Position numbers and translations under genes: made by a program
Shown: in pieces, positions 44,869-51,967 of the stretch
Layout of the letters: every line of letters starts with the position of its first letter
Position numbering within the stretch: position 1 is the stretch's first letter
The notes under the pieces: model-generated
Database searches by the model: none
Told to the model about the DNA's origin: nothing
The model's input: only the letters and a program-made list of their open reading frames with translations
Assembly: GCF_036826855.1 (NCBI RefSeq)
Contig: NZ_CP104578.1
Location: 3,162,001-3,226,000 of the forward strand
Source: Streptomyces sp. SJL17-4
GTDB taxonomy: Bacteria > Actinomycetota > Actinomycetes > Streptomycetales > Streptomycetaceae
DNA: 64,000 nt
Reading direction: 5' to 3'

Positions 44869-46865
44869 CCGAGCAGGACCGCGTCACCGTCAGCGATCCG
44901 CACGGCCCGGTGAACAACGGCGAGGGGCATCAGTACGTCTTCTACGGCGCTGCCACGGACTGGATGACCCGCAAAGGGGTCGAGTCCCTCCGGATCGCCC
45001 TCGAGGACCGGGTGCGCCTGGCCGACCGGTTCGTTCCCCCTAGGGGCTACCGCATCGCCGCCGACCACTTGGAGAAACCAGGATCGGTGGTGCTGCTGGA
45101 GGGACCGCCCGGCAGCGGCCGCCGTGCCGCGGCAATCATGCTGCTGCACGGGGTCGGGGATGACAGGAACACCGACGAGGAGAGGGTTCGGGTCGAGGAG
45201 CTTCCCGCCACAGCCAAGGACGAGAACAGGAACGACAAGCCACTCACCCCCGGCGAGGGGGACCGTTTCCTTCTCGACCTCTCCGGGATCACCGACGAAG
45301 AGGAGTACACCAGGGCCCAGCGCCGTCTGGCCGTGCACCGGTCGAAGGTCCAGGAGGCGGGGGCCCACATGGTCGTCGTCCTGCCGTCGGTCATGGAGTA
45401 CGCCCATGCGCCGGACTTCGAACCGCACAGGGTGAAGCTGGAGCGCCCCCGGGGCGTCGCTGTCGTCACCCGGTACCTCCGCATGGACCGGATGGCCTTC
45501 CACCCTGCGGATCTGAGGAGCGCCGGCCTCCAGCACCTGTGTGACCGCTCCCCCATGCGGGAACTGGCGCGGCTCGCGAGGCTGGTGAAGGCCGCTCGCG
45601 ACAGTGGCCGGTTCGGATCCGACTTCGCGGGATGGCTCGACCAGGCGATGCACGCGGTGACCGACCGTGCCGGTGAGGTGGGTCAGCAGATGGTCGCGGT
45701 CCGCACCGCGCCCGAGCGGGCCTTGCTACTCGCGGCGGCAGTGTTCGAAGGATCTCGCGCAGACACCGTTTACGAGGCATGGCAACGCCTATTGAAGGAA
45801 GTGGGGCACAAGGAGGAGGTGACCTCCGAGTTCGCGCAGACGGACTTCGGGGAGCGGTTGAAAGCGCTCGGGATCGAACGGGCCCCGGACGGACGACTCC
45901 GCTTCGAGCGGCTGGCCTACGCCGACGCGGTGCGGACGTACTTCTGGGCGAACTTCCCCGGGGTACGCAACGGCCTCAGGGACTGGATCGGCTCTGCCGC
46001 CGAGCTGGACGGCCTGACCACCGACGACCAGGTGGACGTCGTCGTCCGCTTCGGCGAGCGGTCTCTGGCCGTCCGGCGGCCCGACGACCTCTTCGGCCTC
46101 GTGGTGCGCTGGGCGAACGACGCGGCCAGGGCGTCCAGCGATCCGCGAGCCGCGACAGCTCTCGAACTCGGTCTTCGGCACGAGGAGTTCGGGGGGCGGT
46201 TCCGCAGGCGGATGTACGAGTGCGTCACGAGGTCCGGCTCCTTGTCTGACGGCCTGGCCCGTGTCCTGACAACCGCCTGTCACCAGAGCCTCGGCGCGAC
46301 GCACCCAGATCAAGCAGTGGTGCGCCTCCACCACCTCGCCGTACGGAGGGAGGGGGCAGCGCACGGGGCCCGGGAAGCGCTTCTCGACCTCGCCGGCCGT
46401 GACCGTCGGCTCTACCGACTGCTGATCGACCGCCTGCGGGACCGGGCACGTCCGGAACAACCCGGGGCACATTCCCATCTCCACCTGCTCGCAGAGCTGT
46501 TGAGGAGCGACCGAGCGCCGGACCCACCCCGCTGGCCGGACCTGTTCCTGGGCTGGAAGACGGTGTTCTCGCAACCGCCGACGGAACTCTGGAACCCGCT
46601 GGTGAGCAGCTGGCTGGACGCCGTGGCGGACGACCGCACGCAAGAGATGGCGCTGGACGTGATGGTCAGGGCGACGCACGGCCGCACGGCCGCCCTCCAC
46701 CGCCTCTACGTCATCGCCTGCGGCTGGGCACGGTCTGCGCGCCACCCGTCCCGGGCAGCCGTCGCCGCCCTCTTCTGGCGGCACATCGACCAAGCGCAGT
46801 ACGCCCGCCCGGAGAGTAAGGAGCGTGCGGGCGCCGAACCACGGATCACGGAAGAGGAACGATGA
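44865..46865 (+). CDS. Large P-loop-like conflict protein (degenerate Walker A), TIR partner
   Basis: 666 residues. The N-terminus DPHGPVNNGEGHQYVFYG (about 11-28) repeats the motif at the TIR C-terminus. A P-loop-like segment follows, SVVLLEGPPGSGRRAAAIML, but the usual GK[ST] is GRR at residues 85-87; a Walker B-like strand is RFLLDLSGITDEEEY. The remaining 450 residues are helical (LERPRGVAVVTRYLRMDRMA, RALLLAAAVFEGSRADTVYE, RFERLAYADAVRTYFWANFP), like the helical sensor region of STAND-type proteins, though no clear repeat is seen. It overlaps both neighbours by 4 bp. Probably the sensor/scaffold of the system; family not recognised. Confidence 0.8.
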   Translation: MTEQDRVTVSDPHGPVNNGEGHQYVFYGAATDWMTRKGVESLRIALEDRVRLADRFVPPRGYRIAADHLEKPGSVVLLEGPPGSGRRAAAIMLLHGVGDDRNTDEERVRVEELPATAKDENRNDKPLTPGEGDRFLLDLSGITDEEEYTRAQRRLAVHRSKVQEAGAHMVVVLPSVMEYAHAPDFEPHRVKLERPRGVAVVTRYLRMDRMAFHPADLRSAGLQHLCDRSPMRELARLARLVKAARDSGRFGSDFAGWLDQAMHAVTDRAGEVGQQMVAVRTAPERALLLAAAVFEGSRADTVYEAWQRLLKEVGHKEEVTSEFAQTDFGERLKALGIERAPDGRLRFERLAYADAVRTYFWANFPGVRNGLRDWIGSAAELDGLTTDDQVDVVVRFGERSLAVRRPDDLFGLVVRWANDAARASSDPRAATALELGLRHEEFGGRFRRRMYECVTRSGSLSDGLARVLTTACHQSLGATHPDQAVVRLHHLAVRREGAAHGAREALLDLAGRDRRLYRLLIDRLRDRARPEQPGAHSHLHLLAELLRSDRAPDPPRWPDLFLGWKTVFSQPPTELWNPLVSSWLDAVADDRTQEMALDVMVRATHGRTAALHRLYVIACGWARSARHPSRAAVAALFWRHIDQAQYARPESKERAGAEPRITEEER

Positions 46866-48202
46866 AACACCGTTTTCCCAGCCTGCTGTTCGTCGCTCTC
46901 TGCGGCCTCGCACCGGCTGTGCTCGGACACTTTCTGGACTGGTCGGCATGGTTGTGGGGCTTTATGTCCATGGTCACGGCCTCCGGTTCCCTGCTGCTCG
47001 TGATGACGGTCCTCAGCAGTGGCCACACGTCCGCCGACCCGTACGAGCCCGGGGAGCCCGAGCCGCCCGCGGTGCCGACGGAGCAGCCGTACCAGGAGGC
47101 ACGGGTGGTCGACGCGGCGCTGTCGAGCGCGACGAACGGCTACGACTTCCTCTTCTCCGCCACCGTGTGGTGGAGGCCGGTCCCCGACCACGCCGGCCAG
47201 GCAGACAGTGCCTCCTCAGCCCTCGCCGTGTCCTCGGTCGTCAGCCGGGCCCTGGAGGTCGTCCGTCACGAGGAACCCGGCCGGGCCAGCTTCGCACGGT
47301 ATCTCTTGGAGGGGCAGCTGGGCATCCCGCTCCCCGACCTGAGCGGACGGGTGAAGGCCATGGCGGCCGATGTGACGCTGACCCTCGCCCCCGCCGACCG
47401 CGAACGCCTGCAGAAGCTGAACGACCTTCGCAAGGACGAGGAGATCTGGGAGTACGAGCGTCAGCACGAGCGCAACAAGCGGCGCTACCTCGGTGACGAC
47501 GTGCTCAAGAGCGCGGGCAGCGCGGTGGTGTGGTGGCTCGCCCGCCACGAGAACGAAATCGAGAAGGCGGTCGACATGATCGGCCCGCTCGCACAGGTCG
47601 CGGCGGCGGCCAACGACGAGGAAGTGCCCGAGCTCTTCCGCCACCTGCTCGTCCCACCCGTGAGCGCACGGAGCGAAGCGACCGTCGGGGGCCCGCTGTG
47701 GGACGGGGACGACCACGGAGGAGGGGTCTTCGACCGCGAGGAGGAAGTAGGGGTCTCGGATCGACTGCGCCTGTTGCTGACGGAGGCGGGCCTGAAGCCG
47801 GACATGGACGGGTACACGGTGCTCGCGCACCGCGTAATGAGGTTCTTGAAAACGGAGGGGCTGGACGAGGCCGCCGCCGAGATCAGGCAGGCCTTTGGCC
47901 TGGCTCCCGGCGATGGCCCGGAGGACGAGCCTTCGAGCGAGGGGAACACTACCGGCCCCTGGCCGCCCCGCTCCCCGGCCCCCGAAGGCCCGCCGTTCAC
48001 CGACCCGGACGTGGCCCCCGGTGCGAGCACGTTCACACCGAGGACGGCGGAGGGCAGCGCGAACGCCGGTGACCGGGACCAGGATCGGTGGGAGACGAGC
48101 GAGGACGACACTCCGCCTCCCCACTTCTGGGACCCGTCGCACAGCCCGCACCGGCCCGCCGAACCCCGCCCATGGAACGAGGACGACGAGAACGGGGTCT
48201 GA
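46862..48202 (+). CDS. Two-helix membrane protein of the TIR operon
   Basis: 446 residues. Two adjacent N-terminal membrane helices (FPSLLFVALCGLAPAVLGHF, then LWGFMSMVTASGSLLLVMTV) put the rest in the cytoplasm. A globular part with SSATNGYDFLFSATVWWRPV and an SPFH-like hint (MAADVTLTLAPADRERLQKL, then a charged helix EEIWEYERQHERNKRRYLGD) leads to VVWWLARHENEIEKAVDMIG. The last 90 residues are Pro/Asp-rich and disordered. The family is not recognised. Its 4-bp overlap with the P-loop gene suggests it anchors or regulates the complex at the membrane. Confidence 0.78.
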   Translation: MKHRFPSLLFVALCGLAPAVLGHFLDWSAWLWGFMSMVTASGSLLLVMTVLSSGHTSADPYEPGEPEPPAVPTEQPYQEARVVDAALSSATNGYDFLFSATVWWRPVPDHAGQADSASSALAVSSVVSRALEVVRHEEPGRASFARYLLEGQLGIPLPDLSGRVKAMAADVTLTLAPADRERLQKLNDLRKDEEIWEYERQHERNKRRYLGDDVLKSAGSAVVWWLARHENEIEKAVDMIGPLAQVAAAANDEEVPELFRHLLVPPVSARSEATVGGPLWDGDDHGGGVFDREEEVGVSDRLRLLLTEAGLKPDMDGYTVLAHRVMRFLKTEGLDEAAAEIRQAFGLAPGDGPEDEPSSEGNTTGPWPPRSPAPEGPPFTDPDVAPGASTFTPRTAEGSANAGDRDQDRWETSEDDTPPPHFWDPSHSPHRPAEPRPWNEDDENGV

Positions 48203-48224
48203 TCCGGTAGACGGTCAGCTCGCC

Positions 48225-48263
48225 GAGGCTCCCCTTCACCGCACACCGCGGCAGGGGAGCCTC
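48225..48263 (+). terminator. Terminator-like inverted repeat after the TIR operon
   Basis: GAGGCTCCCC and GGGGAGCCTC, 19 bases apart, begin 23 bp after the stop of the membrane-protein gene. Confidence 0.65.
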
Positions 48264-48463
48264 TCCTGTCCTGCGAGACCATCACCGGGCCCGTCCGTTG
48301 GCCTGGGTTCGACCTGCGTTGGAGCCACGATGCGGCGCAAGGGATGGTGGCCATCGGGTTCGTCTTCCCACACGGCCGGGTCACCGTCTTCAACGCGCTC
48401 GACGAGAACGGCCTGAGCTTCATGGCGCCCGAGCCCTTCTACGAGTGCCACTCCCTGGAGTAG
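48264..48463 (+). pseudogene. Short C-terminal gene remnant
   Basis: One frame reads GPVRWPGFDLRWSHDAAQGM, VAIGFVFPHGRVTVFNALDE, NGLSFMAPEPFYECHSLE then TAG. It looks like the last 60 residues of a protein and has no plausible start or ribosome site. Family not recognised. From 48464 to 48702 I see nothing further except the upstream region of the next gene. Confidence 0.35.
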
Positions 48464-48702
48464 CTGCCCTTGGATGTCTTCTGGATGCTGCTGCGCTCAC
48501 GTGCTTGATCGGCAATCGGTACCACTCTCTCCCCGGAGACGTGTTACACCTCAGGACGGGTGATGGGTAGCCGTTCGGCTTGCCGCGCGCAGCAGCCGAA
48601 GGCAGTGTCGTTGGTAACGGAATCAGCGTCGGTATTGGCACGCCGCCGTTGCCCATCAAGACTGCACATACCGAAAGCCAGCGATCCTATGGGGGTGTAC
48701 CG

Positions 48703-49149
48703 ATGAGCGATCTGTTGGACGCCGTGGACACGGCTCACAGCAACATCGAGCGCCTCACCGATCCGGGTGCACTACGCGACGCCACCGAGCAAGTGATCGC
48801 TGTCGCTCGCCAGTGCGGCGCCCAAGCGGTCCTTGCCGCCAGCCCCGTTGCCGAACGCTTGGTCGGCGCGCTCCTGTCGTCATGCAGCGACTTGGTCAGC
48901 TTGTCCTCGCAGGCAGCCGCAGCCTCACAGAACGTACTGATCGTGGACGTCAACCTTGCCAGCGGCACTACGGTGGCGCAGGCCGCCCGCCACGCCCGCA
49001 GCCGCGGAGCACGGCGTATCCACGCAGTCGTCCTCCATCAACTGACCGCGGTTGCAGCACAGGCCGCAGACTGCGGCGTAGATGCATTGGACGTCCTCGG
49101 AGAACGACCGCCGACCCGCTCTTTGTCTACGACAGATTCGGGTCTGTAG
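48703..49149 (+). CDS. Phosphoribosyltransferase-fold protein
   Basis: 148 residues from MSDLLDAVDTAHSNIERLTD. The type I PRTase signature is VLIVDVNLASGTTVAQAARH, with Ser-Gly-Thr-Thr as the PRPP 5'-phosphate loop; the usual paired acidic DD is DV-N here. AVLAASPVAERLVGALLSSC and RIHAVVLHQLTAVAAQAADC complete a Rossmann-like fold. Too little flanking sequence to name a substrate. It converges on, and overlaps by 23 bp, the RuvC-like gene. It may be one component of the kinase module. Confidence 0.7.
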   Translation: MSDLLDAVDTAHSNIERLTDPGALRDATEQVIAVARQCGAQAVLAASPVAERLVGALLSSCSDLVSLSSQAAAASQNVLIVDVNLASGTTVAQAARHARSRGARRIHAVVLHQLTAVAAQAADCGVDALDVLGERPPTRSLSTTDSGL

Positions 49150-49609
49150 TAGATGCAGCGGGCAAACCCGTAAGGGCCGCAGCAGCGGCCACCGATCGCC
49201 TAGAGTCCAGCGTCTTACCGCGTGCCAGTGCCTCCGCCTTGCTCAGGCCAAGCGCCTCGCCGACTTCCTTGCCGTTGCGGTACACAACCTGCTGGATCTT
49301 GTGATCGCGACACACGTATCCGAGAGCACCTTCGATCATGAGGCGATGTCGGGGTGCCGCCTTGCGGTTCCCGGCGGGACTAACGTCCGCAACGCAGATC
49401 ACCACGGCGTTGGGATTCAAGGCCGAGAGCTTGCTACTGAGCATGCGCCCCAGGTCTTCAACCTGGTCGATGACCTCCAACGCCGCCGTTCGAAGCTCAC
49501 AAGCCTCCTGAATCTGGGGCTCGTCCTGCGATCCTCCCAGGACAACGCAGGTAACTACAGGGCCTCGCCCTGCCGCTGGAAAGCCCACACTGATCCCAAG
49601 TACCTCCAT
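49127..49609 (-). CDS. RNase H/RuvC-fold-like protein
   Basis: 160 residues from MEVLGISVGFPAAGRGPVVT. The order of strands (LGISVG, then NPNAVVICVADVSPAGNRKA, then LGYVCRDHKIQQVVYRNGKE and GLSKAEALARGKTLDSRR) resembles RuvC/Holliday-resolvase-like RNase H folds, though the first catalytic Asp of the usual DPG motif is Ser here. The assignment is tentative. It starts at an ATG with no ribosome site; a -10 hexamer TATAGT ends seven bases upstream, so the mRNA is probably leaderless. It diverges from the kinase gene across 24 bp. Confidence 0.62.
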   Translation of the reverse strand: MEVLGISVGFPAAGRGPVVTCVVLGGSQDEPQIQEACELRTAALEVIDQVEDLGRMLSSKLSALNPNAVVICVADVSPAGNRKAAPRHRLMIEGALGYVCRDHKIQQVVYRNGKEVGEALGLSKAEALARGKTLDSRRSVAAAAALTGLPAASTTDPNLS

Positions 49610-49616
49610 GCACAGC

Positions 49617-49626
49617 ACTATAGAGT
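49617..49626. promoter_or_regulatory. Overlapping divergent -10 boxes for two leaderless genes
   Basis: On the minus strand TATAGT (49622-49617) is followed by GCTGTGC and the ATG at 49609. On the plus strand TAGAGT (49621-49626) is followed by GACAGGC and the ATG at 49634. Both -10 boxes end seven bases before an ATG and overlap by two bases. Neither gene has a Shine-Dalgarno sequence. Confidence 0.65.
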
Positions 49627-49633
49627 GACAGGC

Positions 49634-50698
49634 ATGTCGGGAACGGTCATCGCCCAGGTCGGCAACCACCAGGTCGGGAACCGCATCAGTGATCGCTACA
49701 AGGTGCTGGAACACCTCGGGGGCGGGGCTGGTGGCCAGGTCTATCGGGTCGAGGACGAGCATCTGCGCGCAGAGGTGGCGCTCAAGCTCTTCGAACCGCA
49801 GTCAGGTCAGCCAGCCACGTGGGACGAAGCCCAGGCGCTCAAGGAGCTGCAGAGCCAGTACCTCCTCCCCGTCTACAACGCCGACATCGCCAGCGGGACC
49901 GACATCCGCTACATCACGATGCCCGTCATGGACGGCGATCTTGAAACAGCTTCAGTACCGTTCGGCATCGACATCGCCAAGGCGGTGCGCTGGGGCCAGC
50001 AGCTCGGGCACGGACTTGAGCGCGTCCACGCCGCCGGCCTACTGCATCGCGACGTCAAACCAGGCAACGCGTTCGTCGACACCGGCAACAACGTCCTGCT
50101 GGGAGATCTTGGTTTTGCCGCGCGGATGGATGCCGACGGCTATACCGCCGCGAACGGAACATACGCCACCGTAGCTCCGGAGGTACTGAGTACAGGCAAA
50201 TGCTCGGTGGCCTCAGACGTCTACTCGCTGGCTGCCACCATGTTCTACCTCCTGTCCGGGCAGTACCCGAACGGGCCGATAACCCTGGGACGAAGCGCCC
50301 GCAGGGAGCGAATTCTCCACGGCCAGTTCGACAAACTGCGCGATGTCGCCCCGCATGTCTCCCAGGGCCTCGGCAGCGTCGTCGAGCGAGGACTCTCTCT
50401 CGATCCAGTTGCTCGTCCCAGCAGCGCGCAAGCTCTCGCAAACCAACTCGCTCAATGTGTACGCCCTCACAGACCTTGGCGCCGCGTCACACCCCACGAC
50501 GGTCACGACCAATGCTTTGAAGGGGGCGCCACCAACACGGCGAAGGCAGTCTCGGTCTGCGCGGTACAGGACGCACGTGGGCGCTACGGCGTCGAGGTGC
50601 GCCACGAGACAGGCCGGCGAGCACGCCAGCACGAGAAGAGCGGACTCCAACGAGACAGCCTTCCTGCCGCTTTGCGCACTGTGCTTCGCAACCTCTAG
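49634..50698 (+). CDS. Serine/threonine protein kinase
   Basis: 354 residues. The Gly-rich loop LGGGAGGQVYRVED, ATP lysine in VALKLF (Lys51), catalytic loop LLHRDVKPGNAFVD (Asp about 140), and DLG in place of DFG (LLGDLGFAARMDADG) are all present, with an APE-like TVAPEVL. The kinase domain ends near residue 275. The remaining 75 residues hold a His/Cys-containing segment (RRVTPHDGHDQCFEGGATNT) instead of the membrane helix and PASTA domains of housekeeping kinases, so it is soluble. Kinases of this type recur in defence islands. It starts leaderless, opposite the RuvC-like gene. Confidence 0.88.
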   Translation: MSGTVIAQVGNHQVGNRISDRYKVLEHLGGGAGGQVYRVEDEHLRAEVALKLFEPQSGQPATWDEAQALKELQSQYLLPVYNADIASGTDIRYITMPVMDGDLETASVPFGIDIAKAVRWGQQLGHGLERVHAAGLLHRDVKPGNAFVDTGNNVLLGDLGFAARMDADGYTAANGTYATVAPEVLSTGKCSVASDVYSLAATMFYLLSGQYPNGPITLGRSARRERILHGQFDKLRDVAPHVSQGLGSVVERGLSLDPVARPSSAQALANQLAQCVRPHRPWRRVTPHDGHDQCFEGGATNTAKAVSVCAVQDARGRYGVEVRHETGRRARQHEKSGLQRDSLPAALRTVLRNL

Positions 50699-50811
50699 CA
50701 CGGTATTGAGGACGGCAGAATTCCATTCCGTACTGTCCCGCCCGCCAGCACGAGTGAGCGGGTTACTGGCTGCCTTCCCGGGGCGCTACACACGCTTACG
50801 GGCGGAAGCAG

Positions 50812-51163
50812 TCACGGCCTCAGCAGCCGAAGCTGCGGATCGAAGCAGACAAGCCCCATCGATGCCGCGAGGTCCGCAGCGTAGGCCGACGCTTCCTCGG
50901 CCATGCTGTACCGCATTGGGAAGTAGAGGCCCGGCCGCCTCGCCGATCAACGGCCCCGTCGACCAAGGGGAGGTGCCCTCCTCGTCCTCCGTGAGATCCA
51001 CCCATCGCGCCAAGAGCCCAGCAACGTACTCCGCGATACGCGGTGACGGTGGAAACTCTTCCTCCGTGTCGATGTAGCGGTCGTACAGCTGGGTGAGGAC
51101 CTCGCCCGCGATCACATCGTCAGCGGGCTTGCTGCCTTCCCACACCGCCAGGTCGTAGCTCAT
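50812..51163 (-). pseudogene. Frameshifted small Streptomyces protein (MSYDLAVWEG family)
   Basis: The start MSYDLAVWEGSKPADDVIAG and TPL-like middle (WVDLTEDEEGTSPWSTGPLI) run in frame. Then near 50930 the frame must shift by one base to give GLYFPMRYSMAEEASAYAAD, LAASMGLVCFDPQLRLLRP and a stop at 50812. The shifted part is clearly the natural C-terminus. Without the shift the frame ends in a meaningless Ala-rich tail. It is broken by a one-base loss, or this is a sequencing error. Confidence 0.75.
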
Positions 51164-51257
51164 GGGCGAACTGTGCCACGCCCTACTGACAGTACCGCTT
51201 GGCGTCGATCAGCAGGCCAGCCGCACCAGACGTCCGAGGGAGCTGTTCCGTTCCGCC

Positions 51258-51495
51258 CATGACCGCACCAGACGATCTACTCCTTCGGATCGAGCAGGAG
51301 CCTTCCCTTGCTGCCGCGCTCGCCTGGCCTGGCGACTTCGACATCGAGCGCCGGGACCCCATTGAGGACCTTGCCCTTCCCGCCGGGCTTCCCTCCCCTG
51401 CACCCGATAGCCGGCTGCGGCGCTGGCGGCACCTACTTCCTGTGCGGGGAAGCCGGGGCCGAGGAGAGGCCCGTCCTGTACGCCGACTCGGAGGG
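51258..51495 (+). pseudogene. Truncated and frameshifted small protein gene (possibly SMI1/KNR4-like)
   Basis: MTAPDDLLLRIEQEPSLAAA, LAWPGDFDIERRDPIEDLAL in one frame, then FPPLHPIAGCGAGGTYFLCG and EERPVLYADSEGR in another, so a one-base shift occurs around 51390. The second part resembles Streptomyces SMI1/KNR4-like proteins, which often act as immunity proteins. The gene is cut off where the integrase direct repeat begins (51496), so the repeat arrived after it. Confidence 0.55.
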
Positions 51496-51500
51496 CCGCC

Positions 51501-51839
51501 GATGGGCCCGAGGGCTGGATCTTCACAGCGCCGCAAGGCGGGCCCGTGGTCTACACGCACTTCATGGACGCATCCTGGCGGCCCGCCCGCGCGAAGGCCG
51601 GCATACCGAAGGGCACCGGACCCCACGCCCTCCGGCACCACTACGCCAGCCTGCTGATCAAGCACGGCGAGTCCGTGAAGACGGTCTCCGAGCGCCTCGG
51701 CCACACCAGCGCGGCCATGACGCTGAACATCTACACCCACCTGTGGCCCGACTCCGAGGAGCGGACCCGGGCCGCAGTCGACGAGGCGTACGCGGACCAG
51801 TCCGCCGATACCCGGCCGCAGGTCGAAGAAGCGGCGTAG
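51501..51839 (+). pseudogene. Tyrosine integrase C-terminal fragment (right copy)
   Basis: 113 codons with the His-x-x-Arg box (HALRHHYASLLIKHG), LGHTSAAMTLNIYTHLW with the Tyr nucleophile, and the same C-terminus as the left copy. It differs by a few residues (Asn to Ser, Lys to Glu). No N-terminal part and no start codon of its own: the sequence upstream is a different, broken gene. Confidence 0.85.
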
Positions 51840-51948
51840 CCGCTCCCCCATGCGCTGACCGAAGTCAGCACGCCGCGGACTCCGTGCGGACCGCAAAGGC
51901 CGCCCAACCCGCTCCGTCGCAGGTCAGACGGCCTTTCGCCGGACGTAA

Positions 51949-51967
51949 TCAGACGTTGAAGCGGAAC
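51949..51967. other. Attachment site at the 3' end of ychF
   Basis: TCAGACGTTGAAGCGGAAC, the stop and last codons of ychF, is repeated at 41480-41498. Integration that restores the gene's 3' end would leave ychF functional, as seen. Confidence 0.7.

Larger units (their letters stand above)
51496..51967. repeat. Right copy of the ~470-bp direct repeat bounding the island
   Basis: Matches 41028-41498 with about 99% identity. It contains the integrase C-terminal fragment, an AAAGGCCG/CGGCCTTT hairpin (51893-51935), and runs into the last 19 bp of the intact ychF. Confidence 0.93.

Noticed and set aside
50213-50701. A 162-codon minus-strand frame opposite the end of the kinase gene
   Set aside because: The kinase domain is unmistakable on the plus strand up to about 50460, and its frame continues to a stop at 50698. 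The opposite frame shows no family signature.
41594-51500. An intact prophage or conjugative element
   Set aside because: No structural, replication, lysis or transfer genes are visible, and all integrase copies are truncated. It is a decayed integrative island.
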